Shown here: positions 10,427 to 21,076 of the stretch, one piece after another
How the letters are laid out: every line of letters starts with the position of its first letter
Position numbering within the stretch: position 1 is the first letter of the stretch
NCBI GenBank assembly: GCA_021234155.1
Contig: JAJEKV010000034.1
Coordinates: forward strand, 12,538,234-12,602,233
Source of the DNA: Isoetes taiwanensis
Taxonomy: Eukaryota > Streptophyta > Lycopodiopsida > Isoetales > Isoetaceae
Length of the DNA: 64,000 bases
Direction: 5' to 3'
Notes under the pieces: generated by a model
Databases searched by the model: none
What the model was told of the DNA's origin: nothing
Seen by the model: the letters and a program-made list of their open reading frames with translations, nothing else
Translations under genes and position numbers: made by a program

Positions 10427-13400
10427 CTAACCGAAAGCATCACCGAGAGCCCGGATATGCTCGTGCACGGACAGGGCACGGAGGGCGTGACTTTCATCCT
10501 CAATGGCACCCTGTTGGCGGCAGCGACAGACTCTGTCCTCACGCGGCTCCCGAATCCATCTCCCCGTCTCAATGCGGAGGTGGTGTGCACTGTCGGCGAA
10601 TGGAAGCAATCACCTGCGCTTTTTCATGGGTAGATGGGTGCGCAGTAGTGGTGTGGGCCCTTCGTGAGCATGGGATTAACCTGGCTGTCGATAATTTGCC
10701 ACCTTGACATGTGACGGGGCCTCTGCATCCCAAAGCTTGGCCATGAAGCAAGCATCCAAAATCTTTGCTTCAAGGCGGTCGCGTTCCTTCGGTGTATGCA
10801 CCGGTCCACATCTGCATTGCTGCACATTCCATAGCGAGAACCACTGGGCTTGCTTGTCTTTCCAGCCAGGGCTTTGAGTCATTTGCCGGGCCCATCCCCA
10901 CCGCCAAAGCAAGGTTGGGCAGCCGGGCTTCATCCATAGCCACCACCTTCAGAAGTAAATAATGTGACGTTCAAATAGCAACCCTCTCAGAATGGAAGGA
11001 AGCCTTGTCTCCGGAGCAAGATCTCGATATGGGACCGTGGATTTCACTCCCGGTGCGGGCCAAGAAGGCCTTCAGAGCTGCTCTAGATCATTCAAGTGGT
11101 GAGGGATATCACCGCCCCACACTTCGCCCCATAGAGGAGGACCGGGTTCAACCAAGGCCACGAACAAGTCTGCCTGGTGACCCCATGCATACGGCTCTTC
11201 GCCTTGTGATCTTGTTTTGCATTGCATCACGGGGGCTTTCTAGCCCGCGGTGACCAGTAACCTGATGGATGCATCCCAAAGGTGTGGTAGTAGAAAACTC
11301 AATGCCCAAATACTTATAAGATGAGCCACCTCCACTACCTGCCTTGGTAAGTGAATGAGGGAAGGCGTGGGTGCCGGGATGATGGGACCCAAGAGCACCC
11401 TTGTCTTGGCCAAGTTAACTCTCATGTCAATGAATTGGCGAAAGTGTCCAAAGCATCCGGTGGGCGTTGCATATCCTCGGAGGGTATATGCGGCAGGTCA
11501 ACATCATCGGCATATATGAGTTGCCGGATTATGTGGTGCATCAACTGGCGCCTCCCTCCCGTCTCGGCTAGCCATTCTTCTAGCTGGTCAATGTACAAGC
11601 CAAGAGCGTCGGGGGATAGAGGGCAATACAAGAGCACCCCAATGCTACTAACAACGGGCTCCCCGACAGCGGTTTTGAGATGAATAGTGCGTATATATAG
11701 CATTACGCAGAAGTCGAGGGGTCCCTAGGCGTCTCAATCGTCCCACAACTTAACCCGAGGCACCGTGTCAAAAGCCTTTGCGAAATCCACAAAGCAACGA
11801 TGCATTCTGGCGTTGATTCCAGCTATCCTCTATGAGTGTTCGCAGAGTGAAGATATGGTCAATAGTAGAATGCTCTGGGGAAGCCCTGCCTGCGTGAGAG
11901 CCCCGCACTTCTCCACCCTCTCGCCCAAAGTGTCACCCACTCAAGAATCCCGGCAAGCAACTTGGCAAAGACAGAACCCGACCATAATGGTGCGATAGTT
12001 GGTCAATGTGGGGTCCCCGCTTTGTATATGGGCACAACTCTCTTGGTAGTCGGTCGGGGGGGAAGCCTTCTTGCAATGCCCCGTTGAAGAGTCTTTGTGA
12101 ACCGGCACCATTGGGGCCCTACCCCTTGACACATACCATCCAAATCTGCCGCCTTCCCTAGCGCCCATTATGACATCCCCTTCAAGAATGACCCGATGCT
12201 AGGCACATTGCCGAGAATGCTTGGTGCCCGCTTCCCATTGGGTCATACAAATACCGCAAGTATCTCACCCATTGTTCCGGGTAATATTTCGTGGGTCATG
12301 CTGGGCTTACTCAAGACCTTTCTCGAAGGCCCTAGGGTGGCGCCTAGAAGACCAAACATCACATTCTTTGGTGCTCCATAAAGGTACCGCTTTCTTGGTC
12401 TTGAGGAAGGAGCGATATTGGCGGGCGGCTGGGCGGGCCGAAATGGTGGGGTCCGGCAGACTTGGCGGAGCCATCGTTTCAACTCGAACATTAGTCATCG
12501 AACCAATTCTTGGGGGAAGGTGGTTGCAGCCCCACGGGATCGCCGAGGCGGCCTCTCCCAAAGCATCTGTCCCCTACCCTCGAAAGGAGCTAGTTCAGGG
12601 AGGTCAGTTGATTGAAGTGTGGGGAGTTGGTAGCCTCCGGCGGCTCATGCTAGGACCGCCGCGGATCATAGTCCGGCCTTAACCGTGGTACATGGGTGTT
12701 GGGGCAATGGGTGCTTCGGTTGGCCTGCCAATCTATCCGCAAAACGGGGGCTGATGGTGAGGTCTACTTCCTCGTCCGGCCACTGTCCCCGAAGCGAAGG
12801 TGATCAAGTGTAGGCATTGCTTGTCTGCGCTATGCGTAATCCACCACCAGGTGCGCCCCCTGGTTCTCCTGTCTGCAAAGTGGCGGGTGGAGGGCGGCCA
12901 ATGTGCCGACCCATTGCAAATGACCAGTCAAAGATCTTTTGCCCGACAGCGGCGGTTGCCCGGCCATCTGCAGGTGTCACACAGCGTCATCGGCGCCCTT
13001 GGCCAAACCATCTCTGCGGGGTCCATTTGCAACATCCTCGACTAGAGGTGCAAATTTTGGGATACGCTTTCTGCCCACTTGCGCATTGAAATCTCAAGCA
13101 ACATGACCTTGCCCAATTGTGCGTGCTGGCGTATGTCATCATATAGATCGACATAGGGGCTCACGCTATCCACATCAAAATGCGTGTGGTAAAAGTTGCT
13201 CTCGTATGTGGGAAGTAGCAAGCCGCCACAAAGAGAGGGCTGCCATGTTGTTACGCACTCGTACCCGCGGTATCTGTTATGCTGTCGCCTTACCGCCGGG
13301 GAAGACCCGTTGGGCCAAAGTCGTGCGGTAGTAACACGCAATTCCTCAGGTGTCCTCGTTTCGGTGCACTCATTGAAGGCGGAGTAGCGGTATCCCGGCA

Positions 13401-13524
13401 AATCGGTAGCCTCAGACCCGGCATGTTCCCATGTTTCCATGAGGAAGATAAGGTCCATGTCCATGGCGGCGGAATGAGGCCCCCCATACGCCATGGAAAA
13501 GCCACGGCAATTCCAGGATACCAC
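10427..13524 (-). pseudogene. GC-rich LINE ORF2 (endonuclease-RT), broken
   Basis: The N-terminal part (13042-13524, 160 codons) is an APE-type endonuclease: it starts with MVSWNCRGF and has MDLIFLMETW, where the E matches the catalytic glutamate of the family. RT pieces follow in shifting frames: a DPTLTNYRTIMVG block near 11.98-12.04 kb, PLSPDALGLYIDQLEEWL near 11.6 kb, and the catalytic YADD at about 11503-11514 followed by ALDTFANSLTMRVNLAKTRV. The C-terminal fragment at 10427-10609 (LRIETGRW, CRC, EDE-H) corresponds to the Cys/His tail of the LINE at 57.4-57.8 kb. Several frameshifts and stops make it inactive. Confidence 0.75.
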
Positions 13525-13539
13525 GCTGAGGCACGATCC

Positions 13540-14690
13540 CTATTTAGTGGCATGCATCGCCACTTCAGGTCCGGTGGTAGTGGTGGTCCCAGGGGGAGCG
13601 GAAGATGTGGATGCCTGTGCCGCTGGGGCCCCCTCAGAGGGGACTCGAGGGGCCGGAGTGCCTGCATCCCTATTTGGCTGCCTGAATTCCCGCATCCTTC
13701 CCCGGACCAGCCCCGCTGCCCCTCCATGTCTGCGGCAGTCCCTGACTTTGGCCAGCTCACGCCTTCGGGTCTCTTGCTGTGCTGGGGTCAAGTCCCGGTC
13801 AACGTACAGAGCCGTCCCCTTCAACTTCCGGCCCTGACGCAGGATGGCTACCCGCTCTGGCACGCTCTCAACTGTGAAGATGACCACCCGGCGTCGGTGG
13901 CCCGGGAATTCCATGGCGACTTCGCCTTTCAATGGTCGCAGTGCTGGGAACATCATCGGTCCAAGATGCGTAATGCAGGTGGAAGTGAGATGTTCTCCGA
14001 CTCCTCCGTCGGGGGCCGCGCTACCACATTCCGGCTCCCTGCGTCTACGTTCACGGGGTTGCGGGGGCATACCGTGTTGGTTGAGGTGGGTGAGGCATAG
14101 GCTGTGGCCGGCGCGGGGTGGTGGCGGCCCGGCGTGATCTGATGTGTGTCCATGACATGTGTTCTAGGTTGGCGTCCGTAGGTTGGTGGGTTCGTGGGGT
14201 TGGTGTGTTCTTTCGCGTGGTTTTACGTTCTCGGTGCGGGCTCAGCTCTTGCGGGGGCGTTGTCATGTCTTGCCATCTCCCGGCGTGCAATGGCGGGTTG
14301 CTCATGTGCCTGCGGCATGGAGGCCCTTGCCTTCGGGCAGCGGCAGCCCAAACTCTGTAGCTCGATCGTGCTAAATCCCTTACCGGCTTCAGTTCTGCAC
14401 GGCTGGCTTCAAAGCGGCCACGGACTCCTTGTCTCCGCGATGGCGGCCTCGCAACCTCAGGACGAGGGGAGGCTGTGCTCCTCGTGCGTGGCCTTAGCCT
14501 CCTCAACCACCGGCTGGATGCGAGACATGGTTATGAGTGTCTCCTGCTCTACCGGTTCATCATCGTCCCGGCTTCCATACCTGCCAACACGGTGTCTACC
14601 GCCCCTCATATCTTTTGCAAGCTCTTCGGGCTGGTATTGCTTCATCATCAGAAATTGTAGCAAGTGGATGCTATCATCACGCACGTCCGT
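13540..14690 (-). pseudogene. GC-rich LINE ORF1 (nucleic-acid chaperone-like)
   Basis: A 176-codon minus frame (13540-14070) contains RRVVIFTVESVPERVAILRQ and LKGTALYVDRDLTPAQQETR, the pattern of the RRM/C-terminal half of LINE ORF1 proteins; the block from LKG onward aligns by eye with LKGKAVWSNEDLTKTQ in the ORF1 at 58.2 kb. Upstream minus frames at 14051-14506 (Arg/Pro-rich) and 14457-14684 (acidic, helix-prone) may be its N-terminal part in other frames. It ends 16 bp before the ORF2 start, the usual order. Confidence 0.6.
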
Positions 14691-15378
14691 GCGCGATCCT
14701 CAATTCTGTGATTACGTCGTTTTACGGCACCAAGCACTGCGCAACATCGAGATGTTATGTTCTCCACCTCGTGGGGAGGCACGCAAATGCGTTACCTTTG
14801 TTGGCCTCAACCCTGCGCTTTGATCTGCGGCTCCAAGGTTCGGCCCAAGGATTGCTGTGTGGCCCGTCAGGTCGGCCCAGCCTTGGCTCGAATTCCCTCT
14901 TCATGGAAGGCGTCTCTCCCTCTGCCCAGGCCTCTTCCTTGGTGGCCCCGCTTCATGGTCTTCCCGCAGGGCTCTGCATGCGTGGGGTCAACCTGGTGGT
15001 TGGTGTTTGGGCCTTCCCGGGGATGGGTTGGTGTGGTGCGAGGTAGCCTCGGCAACCAAGTGTGGGTCCCTTGCCACTGACTCCAGGTGCGTGGCCATGA
15101 CTTGGGGTATGACTTGGGCTTACGGCGAGGGTCAAACGGGGGTTTTAGGTAGGCTATGGCGGGGGCTTGCTCGGTCCCTACAGCGAGGGCTAAGCGGGCG
15201 TGTGGGTTGTGGCCCTGGCTAGGCAAGGCCAAGAGGCGTTGGTTGGGCTATGGCAATGTCGGTCGATGTTGGAGCCTAGCTCAACATTAATTGGTATGCT
15301 CATTTGCCCAAATTAGGGTTGGGAGCAAAGGGGCCCGAAAAGGGGCTAATAGACTCCTCGATATCTAGTGTGTACCGG
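14691..15378 (-). other. GC-rich LINE 5' region and junction
   Basis: Pro/Arg-rich minus-strand frames (for example 14867-15232) have no recognised domain. The GC-rich character fades at about 15.26 kb. This is probably the LINE 5' UTR or ORF1 leader. Confidence 0.3.
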
Positions 15379-16160
15379 CTGCCACAAAAACCCTAGCACA
15401 CAGCCCGAAAAGTGCAGATTTGAGCACTTTGAAACAAAGACAAGCATGCAGGTATCATATACCTTGGAAAGCTCTCTGAACCAGCTTTCCAACAAGCCCA
15501 AGCACATGAAAAATGACACGGATGTGAGATGTGAGAGATACCGGGTCCCACGAAACCCCTAGCACACAAGTGTCAATTTGAGCCACGAAAACCCCAGCAC
15601 ACAGCATCCTTTAGAAAATGTCAACCAGCTTTCCAACAAGCCCAAGCAATGAAAATCCAAGGATGTGGTATGACCATACACCTTTAGAAGATCTGCTTGA
15701 ACCAGCTTTCCAACAAGCCCAAGCACATGAAAATCGACACGGATGTGAGAGATATGACCCGATCAAAATTCTGCCGCAAGACGAGACCAATCGAATACTT
15801 ACTAAAACATACGCCAATCCCTATATTGGTGTCGGACTTTCATCAACAACACCATCAGGAACTAGGGTATGAATTAGTAAAACATTCTCGTAAACTTCAA
15901 TAAGAGTACAACACACACCTTTCAACACCGCGTGGCCAAGGCCAACAACGGCATCAGGCGAGGGCTATACTTCTCAAAGAAGGAAGAAGAAGGGCTGCCA
16001 CCAAAACCCTAGCACACAGCCCGGAAAACAGCAGATTTGAGCACCGAAACAAAGACAAGCATGCAGGTATCATACACCTTGGAAAGCTCTCTGAACCAGC
16101 TTTCCAACAAGCCCAAGCACATGAAAATCTGACACCGGATGTGAGAGATACAGTCCGTCG
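15379..16160. repeat. About 180-bp repeat, three copies
   Basis: Three units (about 15379-15560, 15580-15765, 15996-16160) share the words AACCC(T/C)AGCACACAGC, AACCAGCTTTCCAACAAGCC, CAAGCA(C)ATGAAAA and (C)GGATGTG. Copies 1 and 3 also share GACAAGCATGCAGGTATCAT and CCTTGGAAAGCTCTCTG. The middle copy is rearranged. There is no coding potential. Confidence 0.7.
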
Positions 16161-16171
16161 AAGTGTCTACC

Positions 16172-17030
16172 GGAAAGGGATTTGATATGGATGTAAAAAT
16201 GATAATTCCTGAAACTATAGACCATATATTCCAAAAACAATTGAATGGGTTGTTATAAGAAAAACTTAGATTCAATAAAAACTTAGCTCATTGGGTATAT
16301 TGGTTAAAGTAGTCTTGTTAGGACATTGAGTTATTTTGGTAGAGGATCGAGCCCCCATATTTTATATTCTGCCACCTTAGACAAAGCCCGTATAGAGATT
16401 TGATGTTCCCTAAACTCATATTTCATATTTCAAAATCATAGGTGCCCCCAATCATAAATGACCATAAGCGAAACAAAAGTGCCCAGAGGCTCCAATATGG
16501 TCTGGACTGTAGGATCGACGGATTGATGATTGTGGTTGTCCAGGTGCACCTGGGCCATAGTGATTGTGGTTGTCCAGGTGCACCTCGTTTAGAATATGTG
16601 GCACAATAGCAGGGGATTCCAAGGGGATTTGATAATGTAAAAATAGCAATTCCTGAAACCTTAGACCATATATTCCTAAAACAATTGAATGGGTTGTTAT
16701 AAGAAAAATATAGATTCAAGATAAGATATAATCACATTAGCGTACTGGGTATATTGTTAAAGTAGCTTTGTTAGGACATTGAGTTATTTTGGTAGAGGTT
16801 CTAGGCCCCATATTTCATATTCTAAAACCTTAGGCAAATATATATAGGGGTTCGATATTTTCTCAAAACCTTAGACGAATTCGTATTTCATATTTCAAAA
16901 TCATATGCACCCCTAATTATAAATGATCATAAGTGAAACAAGAGGTGCCCAGTGGCTCCAACATACGATCTGGCCGTAGGATCGACGGATCCAATGATTG
17001 TAGTAGTCCAGGGTGCACCTCGTTTAGAAC
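16172..17030. repeat. About 420-bp tandem duplication, two copies
   Basis: Copy 1 (16172-16593) and copy 2 (16619-17030) share, in order, GGGATTTGATA, AATTCCTGAAAC, TTAGACCATATATTCC or similar, ACAATTGAATGGGTTGTTAT, TTAGGACATTGAGTTATTTT, a TAGGATCGACGGAT block and a CACCTCGTTTAGAA end. Copy 1 has an extra internal repeat of TGATTGTGGTTGTCCAGGTG (about 16526-16581). The shared TTGTTAGGACA/LTR-like wording suggests remnants of one element that duplicated in place. Confidence 0.8.
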
Positions 17031-17057
17031 AACACAAAAAATGATTTGACGTGCAAA

Positions 17058-17146
17058 CCGTATAATTATACGGTCATTTTGCTATGGTTTTCATATGATT
17101 GTGATGTTGTATTTCTATGAGCGTATGCTAGTAGTATTTATAAAGC
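17058..17146 (+). repeat. Dispersed repeat, copy 2
   Basis: CGTATAATTATACGGTCATT, TATGGTTTTCATATGATTG, GTTGTATTTCTATGAGCGTA and TGCTAGTAGTATTTATAAAG follow the same order as the inverted copy at 5366-5447 and the copy at 19152-19238. Confidence 0.55.
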
Positions 17147-17186
17147 GCGTTTTGTATTTTAGAGTTAATTTCCCCTTCTAACCTTT

Positions 17187-17530
17187 GTTTGGACATGCAT
17201 GCCTATGCCCACGCATTCATAGCATCTCCTCTGTCATTCAATGCATGCAGACATCCCTTCTCACCCGGTCAATCTTAGATTTCCATCTACATGCTTTTGC
17301 ATGTGAGACCACCCTACATCCAGTGAATCTCAAGTTTACATTAACATGCTTTTGCATGCACCTTTGGTTTGGACATGCATGCATAACATCTTCTCTGCCA
17401 GTCAATGCATGTATATGCCCTGTCTCACCTGGTCAATCTTAGGTTTCCATCCACATGTTTTTTGTATGTGAGATTACTTTACATCCATTGAATCTCAAGT
17501 TTACATTAACATTTTTTTCATGCAAATGTC
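17187..17530. repeat. About 180-bp tandem duplication
   Basis: Two units (about 17187-17366 and 17368-17530) share GGTTTGGACATGCATGC or similar, CAATGCATG, CTCACC(C/T)GGTCAATCTTAG, TTTCCATC(T/C)ACATG, TGTGAGA and GAATCTCAAGTTTACATTAA. No gene is implied. Confidence 0.7.
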
Positions 17531-17559
17531 CTTCTCGCCAGTCAATCTCAATCTTCCAT

Positions 17560-17596
17560 TCTAGAATGGGACTCGCATGAAACCAACAAACCGCTT
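17560..17596. repeat. 37-bp repeat shared with 18212-18248
   Basis: The text TCTAGAATGGGACTCGCATG followed by AAACCAACAAACCGC occurs here and again immediately after the first long duplicate at 18036-18214. It may mark a rearrangement junction. Confidence 0.55.
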
Positions 17597-17757
17597 AGAC
17601 TTGCTTCTCATTCATCTCAGCAGATTTTCTACAATGGTGGATAGTGGGTAGCCGCACACAGGCGAACTACCCATAAAAAATAAAGGGAAAATCCAATTAT
17701 ATCATTTGGACCCCAACAAAATACAATGCTAATAGAGGCGGGCTAGTGTACTGTAGA

Positions 17758-17832
17758 AAAGCTTATCACCGAGATTAAAAACTCCTCCCTTTTCGGGTTT
17801 TCGAGGAAAAACCCTAGTGATAAGCCTTGACG
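17758..17832 (-). other. LINE-tail-like stem-loop (orphan)
   Basis: The minus strand reads ACTAGGGTTTTTCCTCG then AAAACCC, a seven-base-pair stem (GGGTTTT/AAAACCC), followed by TTTTTAATCTCGGTGATAAG. It corresponds to the hairpin at the end of the GC-rich LINE (10200-10245). Upstream (17840-17925, minus) a short open frame shows no recognised domain. It may be the 3' end of a second, heavily truncated LINE copy. Confidence 0.4.
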
Positions 17833-18035
17833 GCAGGGGCTTGGACAAACGTAAGGCATAAAAAATCGCCCCAAAACCACGAATGGAAAAGTCGAAGCAG
17901 TCTGCCTTCGCTAACCCGTACACCGCACATCACCAACAAAACAACAAGACAAACCAAACCTCCCAGAGTGGAGGGGCTCATTACGCGCGTGCCACGCGAT
18001 AAAAATACAATAACAAAGAAGGGGGGGAGGGTGGG

Positions 18036-18214
18036 TTCAAAGAGAATAAGGTACTGCTGAGAGAGAAGAGGAAGCGCCGATGAGAAGTTGAAGCAGAAAC
18101 GCGCCTAAAATAGCGAACTCCCAACCAGAACGGGCATGCGCCGTCCGCATGCATGCACATGCATGCTCGTCCCATTCTAAAATGGCGATCCGATGTCTCG
18201 GATCGATGGGATTC
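18036..18214. repeat. 179-bp near-identical duplicate, copy 1
   Basis: Starts TTCAAAGAGAATAAGGTACT and ends GGATCGATGGGATTC. By eye it differs from 18394-18572 at only three positions, so the duplication is recent compared with neighbouring repeats. It contains a GCATGCATGCACATGCATGC palindrome-rich core. Open frames on both strands are equally long and probably not genes. Confidence 0.85.
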
Positions 18215-18393
18215 TAGAATGGGACTCGCATGAAACCAACAAACCGCCCGAATACCAAAGGACTTCCTTAACAAACTAGGATCGAGGACGAAGGTCACAG
18301 GATGAAGGCTAAAGGCCGAGAATGGACAGCAAGAAAGAAATGCCAAATTGGTCAAACCAGGCAGGAAGAAGCCCCTCCCCTGCCTGGAAACAA

Positions 18394-18572
18394 TTCAAAG
18401 AGAATAAGGTACTGCTGAGAGAGAAGAGGAAGCGCCGATGAGAAGTCGAAGCAGAAACGCGCCTAAAATAGCGAACTCCCAACCAGAACGGGCATGCGCC
18501 GCCCGCATGCATGCACATGCATGCTCGTCCCATTCTAGAATGGCGATCCGATGTCTCGGATCGATGGGATTC
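18394..18572. repeat. 179-bp near-identical duplicate, copy 2
   Basis: Second copy of 18036-18214 in direct orientation, about 180 bp beyond the end of copy 1. The intervening 18215-18393 is unique and carries the second 37-bp TCTAGAATGGGACTCGCATG repeat at its start. Confidence 0.85.
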
Positions 18573-20050
18573 ACATGCATTTGCAATTCCTTTGGTCTAT
18601 ATTCTTTTTGTCTCCCCTCCCCCCCCCCCCTCCCCAAAAAAACCCCCTCCCACCCCTCCATGGGTTATTCGTGATCGTATGCTTTTTTGGCCACAGATAG
18701 CATACAGAAGATGAAGAAGGCATGAATTTGAGTAAGTTGCATAAGGCATTTTGGATTTCTATGATCAATCATGTAGTCAAGGCACATGCTTACTTTCTTT
18801 TGCGACCACATAGGTCTTTTCACATGAGAGCCTTACCTTTTCTCTAGCGTCACAAAGTACCAAGAGTTTACAAAACCGTGTGCGATCTTTCATGTTCCCT
18901 TTTCTCCAAGGTAATCAACTTCTCTTTGTTTTGAGGTTCTTAGCATATTTACTTTCTCTTGAATTTGTAGTGGCAGGTGGTCAATGGTTTTGTAATCATG
19001 TTTCAATCCTAGATAAACATCGATTGTAAGTGTAGCTATGTTGTGTTGGTCTATAACTATTTCACGTTATTATAGCGGGTTCAATTCCCATTCTTTGAAT
19101 TTATTGACGTCCCTTGTCCTTATAATCCCTTCACAACTATTCTGGGGCCGCACAAAATGTATAAATATACGACCAGTTTGCATATGGCTATGTTGTTGTA
19201 TGTGTGTGAGGATATGCCAGTAGCATGTTTAGAGTGTGTGGAGTATTTCTAGTTAATTTGTCATATCATTGTTTTGTTGTGGTTTTATGGAAAAAATATG
19301 AAATGGCATGCATGCCATTCTAGCCTTTTTCATTCTTTTACAAACTAGTATTACTTCATGTTCTATGATCGGTTCCCCAAGTAGTTATTGCAACTTAACC
19401 TTAGCCTCACACAAAATAACCTTTAGGCAAAAGACTTGGACCTATATAGACTCTATTATATATACACATAACAGCCCTAGGCCCTTAAGGGGCCAAAAAT
19501 TGGCCCCAATACACACTAATGATATAATATTGCACATGGCAACCCACATACTAAGAAATTGAACCATTGAAATAAAAACCACCAGACCCCCCAATCGTTT
19601 TTTATGATATTCGTACAGGCGTCCAACGGTTGGCGAGGCTCCCCAAACACTTATGCCCGTACATGTGTACAATGTGCTTCACAACCCTTAGTTTGATTCT
19701 GTATTTGAAACTGACAGTGAACTAAATGCTAAAAACCGAGTCACACTTAACGATGGCTAAGATCGCCCAAAACAATAACAGGGTGCCTTTGTATCTTTGT
19801 ACGTTTTATGGTTTTGCTTATTAATGCGTTCATTTAGAGTGCGGTATGCTAGGCATTGATTTATATGCTGCTTTTTAATGGCTATCACTCACGTATTTTG
19901 GAGATGTATACACCTAGTACTTTTGTCACTTTTGCAAGAGTTAGCTCGTGTACTTTAAGGTTCTTTCGTGGATTCCATGTTCATACCTGATTTGCCTTGG
20001 GTTTTAGAGAAAAGGCAATGCTATTAAGTTTACGCATAATTTTTGCCTAT
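18573..20050. other. Non-coding, with a C-run and dispersed repeat copy 3
   Basis: A pyrimidine/C-run tract lies at 18610-18657. Copy 3 of the dispersed repeat is at 19152-19238 (GTTGTTGTATGTGTGTGAGG, ATATGCCAGTAGCATG). The self-complementary phrase GGGGCCAAAAATTGGCCCC occurs at 19489-19507. No open frame with a recognised domain was found. Confidence 0.45.
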
Positions 20051-20194
20051 AGATGTGCTAGGAAGACTTACGTCTGAGAATAAGACAAGTATACAGATCT
20101 GATGGGATGGAAACATAAAGATCAAGGTGCTTAGATGTGCTAGGAAGACTTACGTCTGAGAATAAGGCATGGAAACATAAAGATCAAGGTGCTT
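20051..20194. repeat. Short tandem duplication
   Basis: AGATGTGCTAGGAAGACTTA followed by CGTCTGAGAATAAG and ending ATAAAGATCAAGGTGCTT occurs twice (20051-20132 and 20133-20194); the second copy lacks about 20 internal bases. It lies 39 bp outside the left end of the copia element. Confidence 0.8.
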
Positions 20195-20232
20195 AACTAC
20201 TGTTATAAACTTGCTCCACCACAACCTACTAT

Positions 20233-20407
20233 TGTCGAGAAATGAGCCTCCTTTGATTGGGTGGACATGCTGGAGATCGAACCCATGACTTCTTGCTTGC
20301 AACAAGTACTCTACCACTAAGCTACCAGCCCTTGGATGGGATTTCAGCACTCTTCCACTGAGTCATTCTTCATATGTGCCCATTATACATACTCCAACAT
20401 TCCAGCA
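20233..20407 (-). repeat. Copia 3' terminal repeat with tRNA-like module
   Basis: Plus-strand ends are TGTCGAG ... CCAGCA, a TG...CA pair, and a purine run lies immediately inside (20408-20417). The first ~155 bp match 24406-24560. Minus 20331 to 20262 resembles a 70-nt tRNA: GGGCTGG acceptor-like start, A box TAGCTTAGTGG (20314-20324), a CTTG/CAAG anticodon-like stem with loop TTGCAAG, and a B-box-like GGTTCGATC (20274-20284). The length (about 175 bp) is in the range of short-LTR or TRIM elements. Confidence 0.65.
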
Positions 20408-20418
20408 TTCCCCCTTAA
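20408..20418 (-). promoter_or_regulatory. Polypurine tract
   Basis: On the minus strand AAGGGGGAA sits directly before the 3' terminal repeat (TGCTGG...), where plus-strand DNA synthesis of LTR retrotransposons starts. A second purine run (TAAGGGGGAG followed by TGTTGAAATATG) near 21066-21078 could be an alternative PPT and LTR start. Confidence 0.5.
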
Positions 20419-21076
20419 TGGGCACACCAATCCATTCCAACCTTCACCACAATCCACATGCTCCCCTCCTCGGGCAATCCACCACTGCGGGAGTTGGGCT
20501 TTCCATTGGTCAAGCTTTACTCATTCTCACACCTACACCACTGGGGGTTATCCTGGTGCAGTTAACCACCCTCCCATGCCTCTGATATCACTGTTCGATT
20601 CCAGGCAGTATTTAGACAACCAACCAAGCCATACTTACCACAGAAAGTACCTCTAGATTCCTTCCATCAGCCAAAGCTTAGTCGCAATCCCTGCTCTGCA
20701 TTCGCGGTGATCCAGCAAGCTTCCTCGATCTACCCCCATCTTCCCTCGACCTGCCGCAATGATTCTGTTGCTGCAATGCTTCCAGTACTTCCACTTCGAC
20801 TATGCCAACGCCTGCACCTAGATCTCCTGGATTCTGAGACTTCGGCTACTATCCGACTATTCACGGATACATCTGCATCAAACAAACTCAGCATCTAGAT
20901 CGAGTTCCTAGCCGGCTTCGCTTCTAGAAGTTGCTTTTTTATTCACTCCGCTCCTCTGCCCTCTTTCTTTCTTTTAATCCTTATGTTTCACACGATTTCC
21001 AAAAATGCTTTTTTGGCCTTTAGCATGCCATGTATTTTGTAAAGGCTATATATGCCACATATTTCAACACTCCCCC
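20419..21076 (-). other. Copia 3' untranslated region or second LTR body
   Basis: Between the pol stop near 21077 and the terminal repeat. If the purine run at 21066-21078 is the true PPT, the minus strand from about 21065 (TGTTGAAATATGTGG) down to 20233 would be one 833-bp LTR; only its last ~175 bp match the repeat at 24406. No coding frame is recognised. Confidence 0.4.

Larger units (their letters stand above)
10190..15260 (-). mobile_element. GC-rich LINE retrotransposon (minus strand, degenerate)
   Basis: A block visibly richer in G+C than both flanks, read on the minus strand as 5' region (about 14.7-15.26 kb), ORF1 (13.5-14.7 kb), ORF2 with endonuclease, reverse transcriptase and a C-terminal Cys/His region (10.4-13.5 kb), then a short 3' UTR with a hairpin at 10200-10240. 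Frames are broken repeatedly, so this copy is not autonomous now. Domain sequences match the AT-rich LINEs at 57-64 kb better than the L1-type element at 33-40 kb. The 5' boundary is uncertain. Confidence 0.75.

Noticed and set aside
13279-14100. 273-codon plus-strand frame and several others in 12-15 kb
   Set aside because: Shadows of the GC-rich minus-strand LINE, where stops are rare in every frame; they run opposite to clear ORF1 and endonuclease sequence.
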